DNA from: Rhododendron vialii
Taxonomy: Eukaryota; Streptophyta; Magnoliopsida; Ericales; Ericaceae
Length of the DNA stretch: 64,000 nt
NCBI RefSeq assembly: GCF_030253575.1
Contig: NC_080563.1
Span: 29,923,001 to 29,987,000 of the forward strand
Direction of reading: 5' to 3'
Each line of letters begins with the position of its first letter. The first letter of the stretch is position 1. Under the pieces are notes generated by a model. The model did not search any database and was not told the DNA's origin. It saw only the letters and a program-made list of their open reading frames with translations. A program made the position numbers and the translations under genes. Positions 47,501 through 58,985 of this stretch are shown one piece after another.

Positions 47501-50500
47501 ATTATGCAGCCAAAATGATTTGTACCTTCAAGGCTTCAACTATATCCTCTCTCTTAATTGGACCAGTCTACTTTTCTTCAATCAGCAAAAAACCTTTACC
47601 AGGTTGCCTTTTGACCTCAACCCGTTTGAAATTCTGTCTCATGATCAACATTAAAATGTGTAATCACAGCCACTCTGCCATACAATTGGTAATGCCTGCC
47701 CTTTTTAATTTCCCCGTGTGCCAAGAGTTCCTTTATGCAATCAGACTTTGGAGAACAATCGAGTTAATTTTTGCTTTTAAAATGGAGTCATGCTGCTTGA
47801 GCATTCTGTTTGGAGTCCTGTAGCCTCTCTTTGACCACTGCAGGCTTTTTGAGGCCCCCACTCTTGCAATAACAAGTCCGTGTTGTTCGTCAACTTTGTA
47901 GTTTGTACCTATTTTAGTGAAACATCGGCTAAATAACAAAGCAGCACTCAAAATTGTTAAAACTAAGCTGGTATGATGAACAAGTCAAATGTCATCAGAC
48001 CTTCCAGAACTGTATGGGGCCCCATTGAGAGAAATATGCTGCAATGAGTTGTTTGTCCTGATAGAAAAGGTGAGAATCACCCTTCCCTGTGCTCTCCACC
48101 GCATCTTTTTGTAACATGTTTGTATAATATGATGATATAGAGAACAATCAATCATTAATGAGCCTTGTAGAGGAGGGTTCTTAATATATTTGGGTTCTTG
48201 ATGTTTTTAGTGACTGCAATTCAAATTACGGTCACGTTTTTTCTTTTATAGAAATGATATCATGGATTAGGTGGTCTATGTATGTGAGTGCTGATTCTAT
48301 GAGGTTTTACTTGGCTGAATAGGTGAGACACATGTTTGAAGAAATTGATTATGTCCTAGAGGGACACAATGCTGAGCGGTTTGCTTCAATCTATGCTTGC
48401 TACTCCAGTAAGTTCCCTTCTATAATTGTTTCTGAACTTTGTCATGCTTGTCAGTTAAAAATCCAGTACTATTCTAGTTAGCATGTGGTATTGAATATCA
48501 ATTGCTTGCGTTTTCCAATGGTCATGGTTTAGAAATTCTTTTATCAATCCATGGAAACCATCTTTTATTTTAGAATTACCGCAGTAGATTTAGAGGATAA
48601 GACTGCCTCACAAGCATCATTGTGGACATTCGTCTTTTCCCATTGTTATAGTTTACTGCTGAAGCTTTAGCTGTTGATGATCCTTCAAGCATGTCAATAT
48701 TTTAAGTGTTTTATCCTCCTGTCTTCCCTTTTTCAAACCCTTGTGCACATATTGGGGTTACATTCTATGCTCATGTACATGAATTTACATTGCTTTCTGT
48801 TAATTTTGTTTCACAGAGTCTTGCACTTAATATTTTGTCGGTTTTGTTGGAAATCGTCCCACATCGGTTAATTATCCCCTCCAAAACTATTATATGAGCC
48901 TAGGCGGTCTCTCCACTCATTGCCAATTGGTTTTGAGTTGGATGCTTCAACATGGTATCAGACCTAGGTTTTTGGAGGCTTTTCCCCTTTGTTTGTGCCA
49001 TAGTTGCACTTTTGTTTCGTTGCGATCCGCGTGTTCCGGATCTTTTGTTGACCTCTCTATGTGCGAGTTGGGGGTCGTACGTGAGGGGGAGTGTTGGAAA
49101 TTGTCCAACATCGGTTAATTATCTCCTCCAAAACTAGTATATGAGCCTAGGCGGCCTCTCCACTCATTGCCAATTGGTTTTTGAGTTGGATGCTTCAACA
49201 GGTTTAATAGTTGAAATTTTACCTTTGACAGGCAACGATCAGAACTCAAAAGGTGCAGCAGGTGATGCTGTTACCTACACTAAAGCGAATGGTATTAAAG
49301 TCCCGAAGATATATTGGAACCTCACCCGAAAGGCTGTCCTCACAATGGAATGGATTGATGGAATCAAACTAACAGATGAATTCAGATTGAAGGAGGCCTT
49401 TTTAGACCGCAAGAAACTTATTGACCAGGTTTAAACTATTTCGCTTAGTAAGAAATATTCATTATTTTTCTACGAGTTTTGTTCCATTGTTTACTAATTT
49501 TAAAATGCACAACAGGGAATGCACTGCTCTTTGAGGCAACTGCTGGAGGTGGGATTTTTCCATGCTGATCCTCATCCTGGAAACCTTGTTGCTACTGCGG
49601 ATGGATCGCTTGCTTATTTTGACTTTGGAATGATGGGGGACATTCCACGCCACTACCGTGTTGGGCTTATTCAAGTGGTAGGAATTATTTTAATTTTGTG
49701 TTGCTTCTTCCGAGGAAACAGTTAAATGTCTGGATGTGTTGCTGTTTCTGTTGTTTATGCAACTTTTTTTCAGTATGATTTTGGCTTGGTGCCTCTTGTG
49801 ACCAGTTGCTATAGCCTCCATATGTTTCATGAAAAAGTCCTTTGGGTAAGGACTGAGTAGCTCTATCTTTATTAACATCTTGCATCATGGAAACAAAATA
49901 AGAGGAAGCACAATACTCGCAAAGCATTCTCTGCAGAGAAATTACCCATTATCAATGTTGCTGTTACTGACTTTAGAGACAAGAAGTTGGTGTTACACGG
50001 TCTTGGGTAGAACTCAATCCCAAAAGCTTGCTATTGAAGGGAGTGTGCCCTCAAGCTTATATACTTCATATTACTTTGGTACCTAGGCGATGTGGGACTT
50101 CGCTTCACAGTTAGTATGTACACTTCTTCTGTCACAAGTCACAAATTACATTTAACCAGCAAAACTAAATCAAATTTGGTTAAATCATTAATTATAAACA
50201 AGTAAAGAATAATATACGCGCCAAGTATGGTATTTTCTCTAAAGCTCCATCACTATCAAAATTTACTACTTTCAAATATGTTTGTTTTACACATTACATT
50301 TACAGAGAATGAGGTCATCAAGATTATGCCTCGGTCCCTTTAAAACACTATGTTACTCTATGCATAAAGCTCCTTGGGCCTTTTTAGTGCAAAAAATCAG
50401 TAGATTTTACTGCTGTTAAGTATTGTGTAACCTCCTTAAAGGTGCGTCGTATGTTGGACTGTAGCTAGAGTAGTCAGCAATTCATTTTGGGAAAGTACTG

Positions 50501-53500
50501 AAGTTGAATTCTGTCAATCGACGTGTACTGTCATACACTTACCTCAGATTCCACAAGAAAACTCTTCTCTGCACTACTTGACTTGTAGCTGTACTTTAAC
50601 TTAAACCTGCACTTTTGCCCAGAAAATCAGTAGTCTTCTCTCTTGGGACACCATTTGAGGCTTTCTTTTTCTTTTTTCTCTTCCCCCTCCCCCCTCTATT
50701 GCATAGTGCAACCATATGAAGTTCTGCATCTGTTACGACTTTTTGTTTCTTTCAGCTAGTGCACTTTGTTAATCGGGACTCTCTGGGTTTGGCAAATGAC
50801 TTTCTTTCCTTGGGATTTATTCCTGAGGGGGTTGACATAAAAGCAGTTTCGGAAGCCTTGCAATCATCCTTTGGCGATGGGTCCAGACAATCTCAAGATT
50901 TCCAGGTTCGCAGCATTATTTGCTTGTTAAATGGTTTCTTATGGTGCTTTCTTTGGTCTTTTGTTGTGCCAATGGCATTTAAATTCTTCACAGTTTCTAT
51001 TTTTTCACAATATTGTAGTGTAACAATTGAAGTTATATTTACTGGTGTAGTAAACACTCAAAAGCACCTTATTGGGCTTTGGGGGAAGAAATAATGTTTC
51101 CCCCCCTGCCTTGTGCTTCAGCAATGCACATGAGTTTGGGAAGTAAATTTGGGAGGTTCTTCCACGATTGTATCTTTCAGCGACTTGGATCTTTCATCCA
51201 TTTGAAGTAATCATGTGTTTGCCTACTTGAATTTTGCTAACAATAAACTAGGGGAAATTATGTAGGTGAAGAAAAGAAAGGATATATACTGAGTAGGATG
51301 AGTGATATGTCCAACACCTGTTCAATATGAATTATGAAGCCTCACACCCTCTAGTTTTCTAACAGCAAGCTCATCATGGAGATGGTCCCTTTTTGCTGAT
51401 TTTTATACTCCCTCTGCCCCAAAATTTTGGTCCATTTGTTCTTTTGGGGGGCTTCCATATTACTTGTCCATTTTGACTAGTCAAGAAGAACAAATTGAAA
51501 CGTTTTGATTTTTCCCTTCCTCCCCTTATTCCAATTTCAAAAAGTGGAGGGAAAAACGCATTGGATTTCAAAATTTACCACCACATAGCTAAAGGGTAAT
51601 TTTGGAAATCCATATGTTTGGAGAAGTAATTATGATATCCCCTTAAGATGTTGGATTCCCAGAAAGGAACCAAAATTCTGGGGCAGAGGGAGTGTGTATA
51701 TTTAAGTTTGCTGTTGGGGGTGGGATCCAAGCTTGATGCAGCTAACTCAGTCGTATATAGTGCAACTTGAAGAAGAGAAAGCTTAGTGGGTTTGTTAGCT
51801 AAGAAGGTGAGCACTTGTTTGTCGAGGCAGATATCAGTCTAATCGTTGTCTCTACTGTTCTGGGCTAAGGAGCATAAACATACTCCAGAAAAGCGTCCGC
51901 AGCTACTCAATGCATGTCCTCTTTTTTTTTTTTTGTAAGTTTTTTAAGTTGGATACAAGAGGACACATTAGCAACACATTAGAAGGTCAGAGCACGATTG
52001 GAAAAAGTTCAGTCGGGTTCAAAAATTGCCATGAATGCTTGGTTCATGAATACTTTTATAATGAGTTTTGTTTCTATATGTAAACAATGTTAATATTGTT
52101 TGTGTTCTAACCTAATTTCATAGTTGTTCTTATTTCATATGAATGTAGAACGATATGGACAAAATGTATCAATGTGTTCCCAAAGTGTCCGTCTCCTTAT
52201 TATCAAGAACCGTTTTTCTCGGTCAAGTGCTTGTACCCGTATCCGTGCTTCTTAGACCATGAGTTAGGAGTCATAGGACTCTAATTAGGCAGTGGACCAA
52301 TTTTAGTATAGTTTTTTGGAAACCAAGTTTCGTGATTCAGTACATCATGCAATACATATATACCTCAGAATAAGTAAAGAATAAAAACCGGTTAGTAACT
52401 AATGCCTTATTATTGTATTTGTAACATAAACCACTGGTTATGTGAAACTAAGGTCAAACAAAGTTTGAACCAAGGTGATAGCATCCAAATGTCGGAGCAC
52501 AGGTAACAATTTAACATTGGACTTTTAGCCCCTTATACTTCTGTTCTCTAACATTAACATGAGAAATGCTCTCATACTGAACTTTTTCCGCATATATTGA
52601 TCCATTTTTGTGAACCAACTTACTCGTTGATCTATTACAATTTGTAGGCAGCTCGTGCTTGATTTGTTGATATTTTCCGTGCTCTCAGTAACTAGTATGG
52701 AGAGGTTGTACACTGATTAAGGACAAAGGGAGCTGCTCAAAATGGGTGGATACGTGATTTAGATTCCATCTAGTTTTGGCTTTTTGGTTTTCAACAGTTT
52801 AACTAAGCAACTAAGCAATGACTTGATTTCTTTTGATAAGTAGGCATTCACGAGTGTGTATAGTTCATTTATTCTGCAAAAGTTCTACGGAGCTTTGATT
52901 TACAAAAGGAATTGGGAAAGGGGGAAGAGAAGGGGATTATCACGTCTCTGTCTTTTTGTTCATGTGTGTATACAGTAGACGAATTTTATATTAGCCTTAA
53001 GCTGGGCCAAGGCAAGAGATATTAACAAGAATGATGAACTTATATCTTTTGAATTTAGCATAGCTTTGTGCACATTTCAAGGGAGTATGTTTCTGTAATT
53101 TCCATTTAAGTGACTAAACTAGCAAGTTGGATTCTACACTACGTCCTTTGATCAGCTTAAATTGGATTTTCAACCTTTAAATTTCGTTAATGTCAATTTT
53201 AGCATAATATTCTGCCAGGCCTATGGATGTCTTTTATTCCCCTGATTTGTCCTCCATATCAAATATCACAAAGCTTGTCCTTTATAGTGCCATCAGAGTA
53301 CAAAGCTTAAATAGTTTATCATATTCTCTTTCAGGCCATAATGAACCAACTGTACGATGTGATGTATGAGTTTAACTTCTACCTCCCGCCTGACTATGCG
53401 CTGGTGATAAGAGCACTGGGATCCCTTGAAGGGACCGCAAAGGCTTTGGATCCTGATTTTAAAGTTGTTGAGAGTGCATATCCTTTTGTCATTGGGAGAC

Positions 53501-56500
53501 TTTTGGCAGACCCAACTCCTGATATGAGGAGAATATTGATGGAACTTATTATTCGTAGTGATGGTTCTATAAGGTGGAATCGGTTAGAACGGCTGGTAGG
53601 TTATTTTCACCTTTTCTTCTCTATGTTATCTATCTAGTTTTATGCGCTCTAATCAACATATGTACATCTGCTTGAGGCCTTTTAACATATTTATGTCAGT
53701 TGTTTTCCAACTGAGATTTAATGTCTTATTTATTTATTTGTTTATTTTGAATACTTAGCATTTCCTATGCCTGAATCACTTGTATGTGATTTTTACTTCA
53801 TTTGTTAGCTGGCCCTCACCAGACTTAAAAGTTGAAAAGTTTTGCATGGAGCCTTAGCCATGAACTCACTACAACAGGCAGGTTACTTGCACCTTAATTT
53901 TCAACCAAACTTCTTTGGAGAGTATTTTGATTTTATAAGCAGTTTTTGCTTGGCTGCTAATACGAGTGTATTTTTCTCATTTTCTTACTCTGTATAAGTT
54001 CAAAATACCAAATTTCATGAGTTGTAAGGGTAAAGTGGCCAATTTACGTGTTCAAGTCGGTCAAAAGTGGAATTAAGTTAGGTTAGGTCCATACCCTATC
54101 TCAATGAGGGGTCCCATATGCTTGATTCTGAAACCTCACGGAGATCAGTAAGGAAATGGTACATCCCTTGCTAAGGTGACTGGCTTGATCTAAACTTCAA
54201 GCCTTAATTCCTCCAATTATGTTCTCGGACCCCATGAAAAAATGGATTACACTTTTCTAGAAGAAAAATATACAGTTAGAAAGTTGGAAACTTTTATTTC
54301 ATTGCTTCTTGTGATGCACATGGATCTGGCGAACTCATTAACTTCTGAATGTACGTTGTTTACCCGAAAGTTGCTTCTGATTGTTCATATCCTCTATGTT
54401 GAACACATTAACTGCTGGTTCTTGATTTCACTTTGCCTGAAAGGTAAGGGGTGTCTATTGGAATATTCATTCTCAGAGGAATCACTGAGAAGCTCGTGAT
54501 ATTTTGTGGTGCAGCGGAGTTGAAGCACTTTGACTAGTCAAAACAATCGGGTCATGATGTTCCATATTAAGGCAACGGATGACGACTAAACCTATGTGTA
54601 TTGCCTATATAATGTCTTTGTGGCACCTTCTCTCCTACTCACCTGCACATCAAGAAATTGGCCCGCTTGACATGCTTTTGGGCAGATTCTCTGGAATCTT
54701 AATAGATGATTTTGTCGATTTTTCTTGTATAACTATTTCTCTATATAAGTTTGCTTGATGTCACTTTAAGTTTTAGGGTTGAGCAAAATATTCATAATGG
54801 GCGTGAATAATGTACAAACACCACCTCTGTTTCGTTTCAGATAGCAGCAATAGCTGAACAAGCTTCAGAGTCAGCTAGTGAAGCCACGAAACCTGAAGAT
54901 AAATCGTCGAATCCATTGGGATGGAAATCCTTTGATATGCGTGCTGTTGTTTCTGCCACCGAAGATGTTTTTCAATTCATACTCTCGGACAAGGGTTTGA
55001 GGGTTCGCATTTTCCTTGCCCGGGACATAATAAAAGCAGCCGATATTTTTCTTCAAGATGAGGTTGTTGAATGGATTTTCAACGACAAAGCTCAGTCAAG
55101 AGACACATCAGAACCCGAGGTTTGTCCCCTCTCTCTCTTTCTCTCTCTCTCTCTCTAGCGGGCACTACAAGAACAACAGTAACCCTTAGCTGTTTGAAAT
55201 CATAAACTCCAACTTGGGACCCAGTACTAATAGGGTGGAGTCGTTTTTGCCTCAATTCAGTATATTCTAGTAGGTGTATCTTGTGGTGGAGCCATGGTTT
55301 TAAATCGCTGTCGCGTAACAGTTGCGGTTGCGAGTAACGGGTATCGGGAGTATCGGTCAATGTGTAACGGGAATCGAAGACCACAACTGTGAAATTTTTT
55401 AAAGCACTAGCAAATGCTATAAAAACCACCACATATTCTAACCTTACTTTTGAAAAAAATATGATGTTTTTAGCTATATCCTACAAATATTTGACTTTTA
55501 GAAGTAGTTTTGTAACTAAGATGGGATCAAAAGTCGCGTTTTGAGGCAATAAATACTGATAAGTTCTAATTCAATTTAACTACTACTCCTGTCCCTATTT
55601 AATTGTCTACTACGGTTTTGCGTGCATTTTCAACAACTATATCTCTCGATGTGTATTATGTTTTATGTTTTTAAAATTATTGTCTTATAGAAAAAATTGA
55701 GATCTATCAAACAAGATCCATATTGCATAGTTTAAAAAATATACGTTGAGAGATATAAGTCGTTAAAAATGCACGCAAAATCGTAGTGGACAATTAAATA
55801 GGGATGGGGGGAGTAATAAGATGGCGTAAATCCAAACCATATAATAAAAGAATGGAGCCCAAGAAATACTACCCCGCTCAAGAATAGATGGCCCAACCTA
55901 AAAAGTAATAGAATCAGCTCTCCCATTTGATTTTAATCACAACCGTTCATTTGTTTAGTAGCAAGTGATCACTTGCTCTCCACGTGCCCAACCAAGGAGT
56001 AAAGTTAGAACCAGATATATACTGTATCAGAGAACCTAAAGTTTTTAAAACTTCTATCCGGATCCTCTCCACACATCCCTCTCCCCACATCTACCACAGC
56101 TTTCTACCAAATGCTGCCAACACATTAATGAACTCATCCGACGGTCCAGATTAAGCCAAAGCCCCACGTTTTCACCCCCTAAACTACACGACACCGTTTC
56201 CTACATTTTCCCCAAACGGCAGCTGCTGCACCGTTTCTCTCTCTCTCTCTCTCTCCAAACCCAAATACGAACTCAGTGATTTCAGTCCCTCCGATGAGAT
56301 TAGCCTGGACTCCGACTACTCACGTGTGATCAGGCGAGTGAAACTGACCTCGTTGATGAAGCTTCTTTGAATCTCGACACTGGTGGATGTTGACCTCTTG
56401 CACTCTCCGTTTGATTTGATTTGATTTTTTTTTATAAGTGATTTGATTTGTTTTTGTTCCGGTAAAAAATAGGGTTTTGCTTGTACTGTAATCTGATTTG

Positions 56501-58295
56501 ATTTTTCAAAATTTTTTAAGGTTAAATCTCCGTATTCTTACAGAGAAGGTTTTATCTACTATTCACACCTTGTGTATTCCAACAGTAAACTGTGAGGAGT
56601 GAAATCATTTCAGGGGAATTGAAGAAAATGGTTTCAGAGTCATGAAATTATTCAAAGATAGGAGATGGATTTGAATTCATTCTACAGAAATTTCTAAAGT
56701 AACAAAGGACCAGAGAGAGATTGGTACGGGTAATGGAGGGCAATTTCAGTGGGATTGAGTTGGTATTTGGGTTTGGGCTGGAAAAAATTGCCGGAGTAGG
56801 GAGTCTGTATTTGGGTTTGGGGAGAGAGGGTGGGGGGGAGGAGCAGGTCAGTTGCCGTTTGGGGAAAATGTTGGAAACGGTGTCGTGTAGTTTAGGGGGT
56901 GAAAACGTGGGCTTTTGGCTTAATCTGGGCCGTCGGATGAGTTCATTAATGTGTTGGCAGCATTTGGTAGAAAGTTGTGGTAGATGTGGGGAGAGGGGTG
57001 TGTGGAGAGGATCCGGATCCCTCGATGTTGCTCTCTCTCTGTCTCCCTCTCCCCTCTCCCCTCTCTCTCTCGCTATCTCTCTCAATCTCGCTCTCTCTCT
57101 TTCTCTTTCGAATCCTGCTACTCTTTCTTCTCAGACCCAATGGTTCAAGACTGTAGAAACTGCGCAACGGGGTGTAACGGGCCGTAATGGCCATTGTCGA
57201 TTCCTGTTACGTAAAGGCGTAACGGCCATTAAACCTGTGAATTTCCGTAACACCGTATAACCTCGCCGTAACCGTACCGGCCATCCCAAATTCCGTTACG
57301 TAACGGCCGTTTTTTAAAACCATGGGTGGAGCTCATTTCACCTAAAAAGAACTCACTCTCGAAGATTAGCTTGAATAACTATAGAAGTTTGCTTTGGTGC
57401 AGTTAAAAAATAAAAGGTACTTCAGATACAACAAAAGTTCGTAGGTTTCGAAGTTAATAGTCCGCCTGAGTTCACTTGACTGAATTGCAATATACAAATT
57501 GTCTGTTGGGGTAGTCACAGTTAAAAAATTCACATTGCTGAGAGTCTAGGCAGAAAGTCCCAACTAATGGTGTGGTCATGTCATGTGCAGTAAAAATATT
57601 ATGAAAATGTCTCGATTTCATGGTGTGTACCGTTCTATTAAACAAATGTGTCATCATGAGGGCTTCTTTTTATGCCGTTAAGTGATCTTCTTTGATGGCT
57701 GTTACATTATCGTGCTTTGTTTCTCCATTTTACTATTTGGCAAGCCCGATCTATGATGCATCAGTAACGATATAATCTTCTCAAAATTGTGATCTCTGCC
57801 TTGTCTGAGATCCATTTCACGACGTCTGAGACATACTACGCATTTTGGGTCTAGCTCTGTGGAAGTCTTCGTCATGTTTTTTGGTGTTTTGTCTGAAGTA
57901 TTCTTTGCGTTCATATTGGGTGCCCTGAATTAGGCAATGATCCCAAAGAATGAAGCAGATGGACGAATTTTTTTTCTTTGACTTGTTGCATTAGTAGAAT
58001 CATGATAACCAATGGACTTCTTTTTTTTTTTTTTTTTTCCCCCTCCCAGGGACACGCAATGCTCATGAGGGTGGTTAATGGGTTAAAATCTTTCCGGCAC
58101 GCAATAAACTTGGCACCGGAGATGTGGACAGCTATGCTTATCCGCATGGCATTGAAACCGGAGGTCCATAAATTTGCATTTGACATCATTTCAGCCTTAG
58201 TGATCCATTCTACGCACAAAGTTCCAGAGGCCTTGTGGATTTGTATATCTGGAGTGTTGCACAAGGTGGTGGAAAATGGTAGTAATGTCGATTGA
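32519..58295 (+). CDS. ABC1/UbiB-family atypical kinase (ABC1K), 14 exons
   Basis: Organellar ABC1-like kinase, the family linked to prenylquinone (ubiquinone/plastoquinone) metabolism. Exons: 32519-32612, 32849-32975, 33175-33421, 42258-42299, 45402-45473, 45595-45730, 45926-46083, 48323-48407, 49232-49428, 49516-49677, 50756-50905, 53335-53595, 54841-55119, 58050-58295. Phases agree and give 751 residues. Motifs: KxGQ at 170-173 ([11 protein letters not shown]), alanine-rich loop [10 protein letters not shown] (~230-239), AVKVQRP Lys251, EEIDYVLE (298-305), HADPHPGN (402-409) and YFDFG with Asp422. All catalytic positions are intact. The N-terminus is Arg/Ser/Leu-rich, as in an organelle presequence. 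I used the first in-frame ATG (32519); the ATG at 32558 is an alternative. The CT-rich 5' leader has a potential GTGAGT donor at 32469. Introns 3, 4, 8 and 13 carry transposons. The subfamily number is not assigned. Confidence 0.93.
33912..34390. repeat. MITE-like foldback in ABC1K intron 3
   Basis: The ends are inverted and pair imperfectly: TTATGTTGCATTTGGTTGG at left, CAAACCAAACATAACC at right. Internal GGAATGG/CCATTCC reiterations also pair. No clear target duplication was found. Non-coding. Confidence 0.5.
34456..34757. repeat. Tandem duplication, ~150-bp unit, ABC1K intron 3
   Basis: Units 34456-34612 and 34613-34757 are nearly identical, each starting GCGCCATTGGGGTGGGGATG. The first has an additional copy of the GGGGGCCCGC segment. 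The units include a GC-rich CCCGCGGGGGCC block that stands out from the AT-rich intron. Confidence 0.85.
36372..36545 (+). repeat. LINE-like 3' end remnant
   Basis: Resembles the 3' part of the retroposon at 43067-44019: a GTGTGTTTGGGC segment, TTGTTGGATTCCCCTCCCC, then CTTAATAAAATGTT and an A-rich end. Probably a 5'-truncated copy of the same retroposon family. Borders uncertain. Confidence 0.45.
36654..36789 (+). repeat. copia 5' LTR
   Basis: Begins TGTTAGAATAGTTAGTCTTT. Ends near CTCTAAACA just before the primer-binding site. The first 123 bp are identical to the right copy. Confidence 0.9.
37549..39027 (+). pseudogene. copia gag-protease frame
   Basis: Open frame of 492 codons starting [11 protein letters not shown]. 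It holds a retrotransposon gag region, a long Arg/Gly-rich stretch ([11 protein letters not shown] and repeats), a zinc knuckle-like [15 protein letters not shown], then the protease. The protease active-site triplet has a substitution: the Ser codon of the D-S-G motif reads TTT (Phe) at 38728-38730, so the enzyme is probably inactive. The frame stops at 39027; the continuation of pol lies in another frame. Confidence 0.85.
38995..41846 (+). pseudogene. copia integrase-reverse transcriptase-RNase H, broken
   Basis: The GAG-preintegrase segment ([15 protein letters not shown]) and integrase ([29 protein letters not shown]) are followed by reverse transcriptase ([36 protein letters not shown]) and RNase H ([18 protein letters not shown]). 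Breaks: frame change from the gag-protease frame; TAG at 39437-39439; a frame change around 39515; TAG at 39885-39887; TGA at 40431-40433; TGA at 40572-40574. From 40587 to 41846 the last 419 codons are open. Confidence 0.9.
41841..41963 (+). repeat. copia 3' LTR, slightly truncated
   Basis: Identical to 36654-36776 over all 123 bp. It then passes directly into intron sequence (GAAACTGGGATCC) without the last bases of the LTR. Confidence 0.9.
43067..44019 (+). mobile_element. LINE-like or other poly-A retroposon in ABC1K intron 4
   Basis: Exact 11-bp target duplications TTGTCTAACAA lie at 43056-43066 and 44020-44030. The insert ends in TTAATAAAATGTTTGTATC and an A-rich tail, as made by target-primed reverse transcription. 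Its ~950 bp are GC-richer than the intron. It has long open frames on + (for example 43425-43853), but no reverse transcriptase or other domain I recognise. It is either a 5'-truncated LINE without coding part or a retroposed transcript. Confidence 0.75.
46874..47304. repeat. Tandem duplication, ~216-bp unit, ABC1K intron 7
   Basis: Units 46874-47089 and 47090-47304 share GAAAATTGATCCA(T/C)GTGGA and nearly everything that follows, with a few substitutions and small indels. Non-coding. Confidence 0.88.
48845..49200 (+). mobile_element. TRIM element in ABC1K intron 8
   Basis: A 356-bp miniature LTR element in the sense orientation. LTRs lie at 48845-48952 and 49092-49200, beginning TGTTGGAAAT and ending GATGCTTCAACA. 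The primer-binding site TGGTATCAGACCTAGG follows the first LTR directly (48953). A purine tract GTGAGGGGGAG precedes the second. Perfect 5-bp target duplications GGTTT lie at 48840-48844 and 49201-49205. It sits 31 bp upstream of exon 9, very near the branch-point region. Non-coding. Confidence 0.94.
51408..51692. mobile_element. Stowaway-type MITE in ABC1K intron 11
   Basis: Terminal inverted repeats: CTCCCTCTGCCCCAAAATTT at left, inverted at right as ATTCTGGGGCAGAGGGAG. TA precedes the left end; the right flank reads TG, so one target copy has mutated. 285 bp, non-coding. Confidence 0.85.
55586..55813. mobile_element. Stowaway-type MITE nested in the hAT element
   Basis: Arms begin CTCCTGTCCCTATTTAATTG and end AATAGGGATGGGGGGAG. 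They pair through the GCGTGCATTTT segment. TA duplications at 55584-55585 and 55814-55815. 228 bp. Confidence 0.9.
56056..57018. mobile_element. Inverted-repeat element nested in the hAT element
   Basis: Arms of ~175 bp (about 56056-56231 and 56843-57018) are near-perfect inverted complements, starting ATCCGGATCCTCTCCACAC. No clear target duplication was seen. The centre is AT-rich, with no gene. Arms this long suggest a Mutator-like or foldback derivative. Confidence 0.72.
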
Positions 58296-58690
58296 TGCTT
58301 TAGGTCAATCTTTCATTTGTGCTCTTATTTTTTATTTATTTTTGGTTCTAATCCCTTTTTCCCCACTTTCCTACCGTCAAGAGGAAACCAATTTTTTTTT
58401 AATGAGATGAAATTTAGATCATTCGGAAAATTTCATTTCAGTTGCATGTACTAAAAAAACTGTGGAGTCTCCCTGTGCAAAGTTTTGAAACTTCATACAC
58501 ACCAGAAGTTGGGACGCAAGTCGAGTATATACAATTGTGAGAATCCTATCAAATCATTAGTTTATTTATTGCGATAACAAATTAAGCACTATGAATTACG
58601 ATTATAAAATTAAAAAGGCAGGGGGGTAATGAAAGAATGCAATTTGTTTCAGCCTTAAAGAATAGGGCTTGCACCATGTTTTGACAATAT
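58296..58690. other. 3' flank of ABC1K gene
   Basis: Probable 3' UTR and downstream sequence. An AATGAGATGAAATTTAG stretch follows a T run near 58395. No gene. Confidence 0.5.
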
Positions 58691-58692
58691 AA

Positions 58693-58985
58693 TTATCTTA
58701 AAAGTATCAGGGAAGAAGATATTTGATCCTTGAGATAATTTCCTTCAGTTGTGGAATGAATTTTTTGTTGTGTCATGTATTCAGGCAGTATTTGTGGATC
58801 CTCTGTTTTTCTTTCTTCTAGTCTTCAATCAGTCTTCTTAGGTATAGCCCGAAAATTGGCATGGCAATTATAGCTACAACAATTGATGCTTTTTGCCTTC
58901 TTCACATGGCACTGCAATTCAGAATAGCTTACATTGCCCCATCTTCTCGGTTCGAGGATAAACACAATACATACCTGAAATCATA
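58693..58985 (+). pseudogene. Cyclic-nucleotide-gated channel fragment (copy 1)
   Basis: Encodes pieces of the S1-S3 region of a plant CNGC: KKIFDP, LWNEFFVVSC, AVFVDPLFFF, then LLHMALQFRIAYIAPSSR and KHNTYLK. Plant CNGCs show the same order of motifs (WNKIF...DPLFFY...LHM..QFR...IAPSSR). It is broken by a TGA right after FDP and a ~20-bp insertion containing CTTCAATCAGTCTTCTTA. The same exon occurs in inverted orientation at 63763-64000. No other channel exons are recognised nearby, so it is a dispersed gene fragment. Confidence 0.75.

Larger units (their letters stand above)
55293..57324. mobile_element. hAT-type non-autonomous element, 2.0 kb, ABC1K intron 13
   Basis: The ends CATGGTTTTAAATCG and TTTTTTAAAACCATG are inverted. 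The 8-bp target duplications GGTGGAGC (55285-55292 and 57325-57332) are exact, as in hAT elements. Subterminal regions are rich in GTAACGG/CCGTTAC motifs, as in hAT ends that bind transposase. No transposase is present. Two more elements lie inside: a Stowaway (55586-55813) and an inverted-repeat element (56056-57018). Confidence 0.88.
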
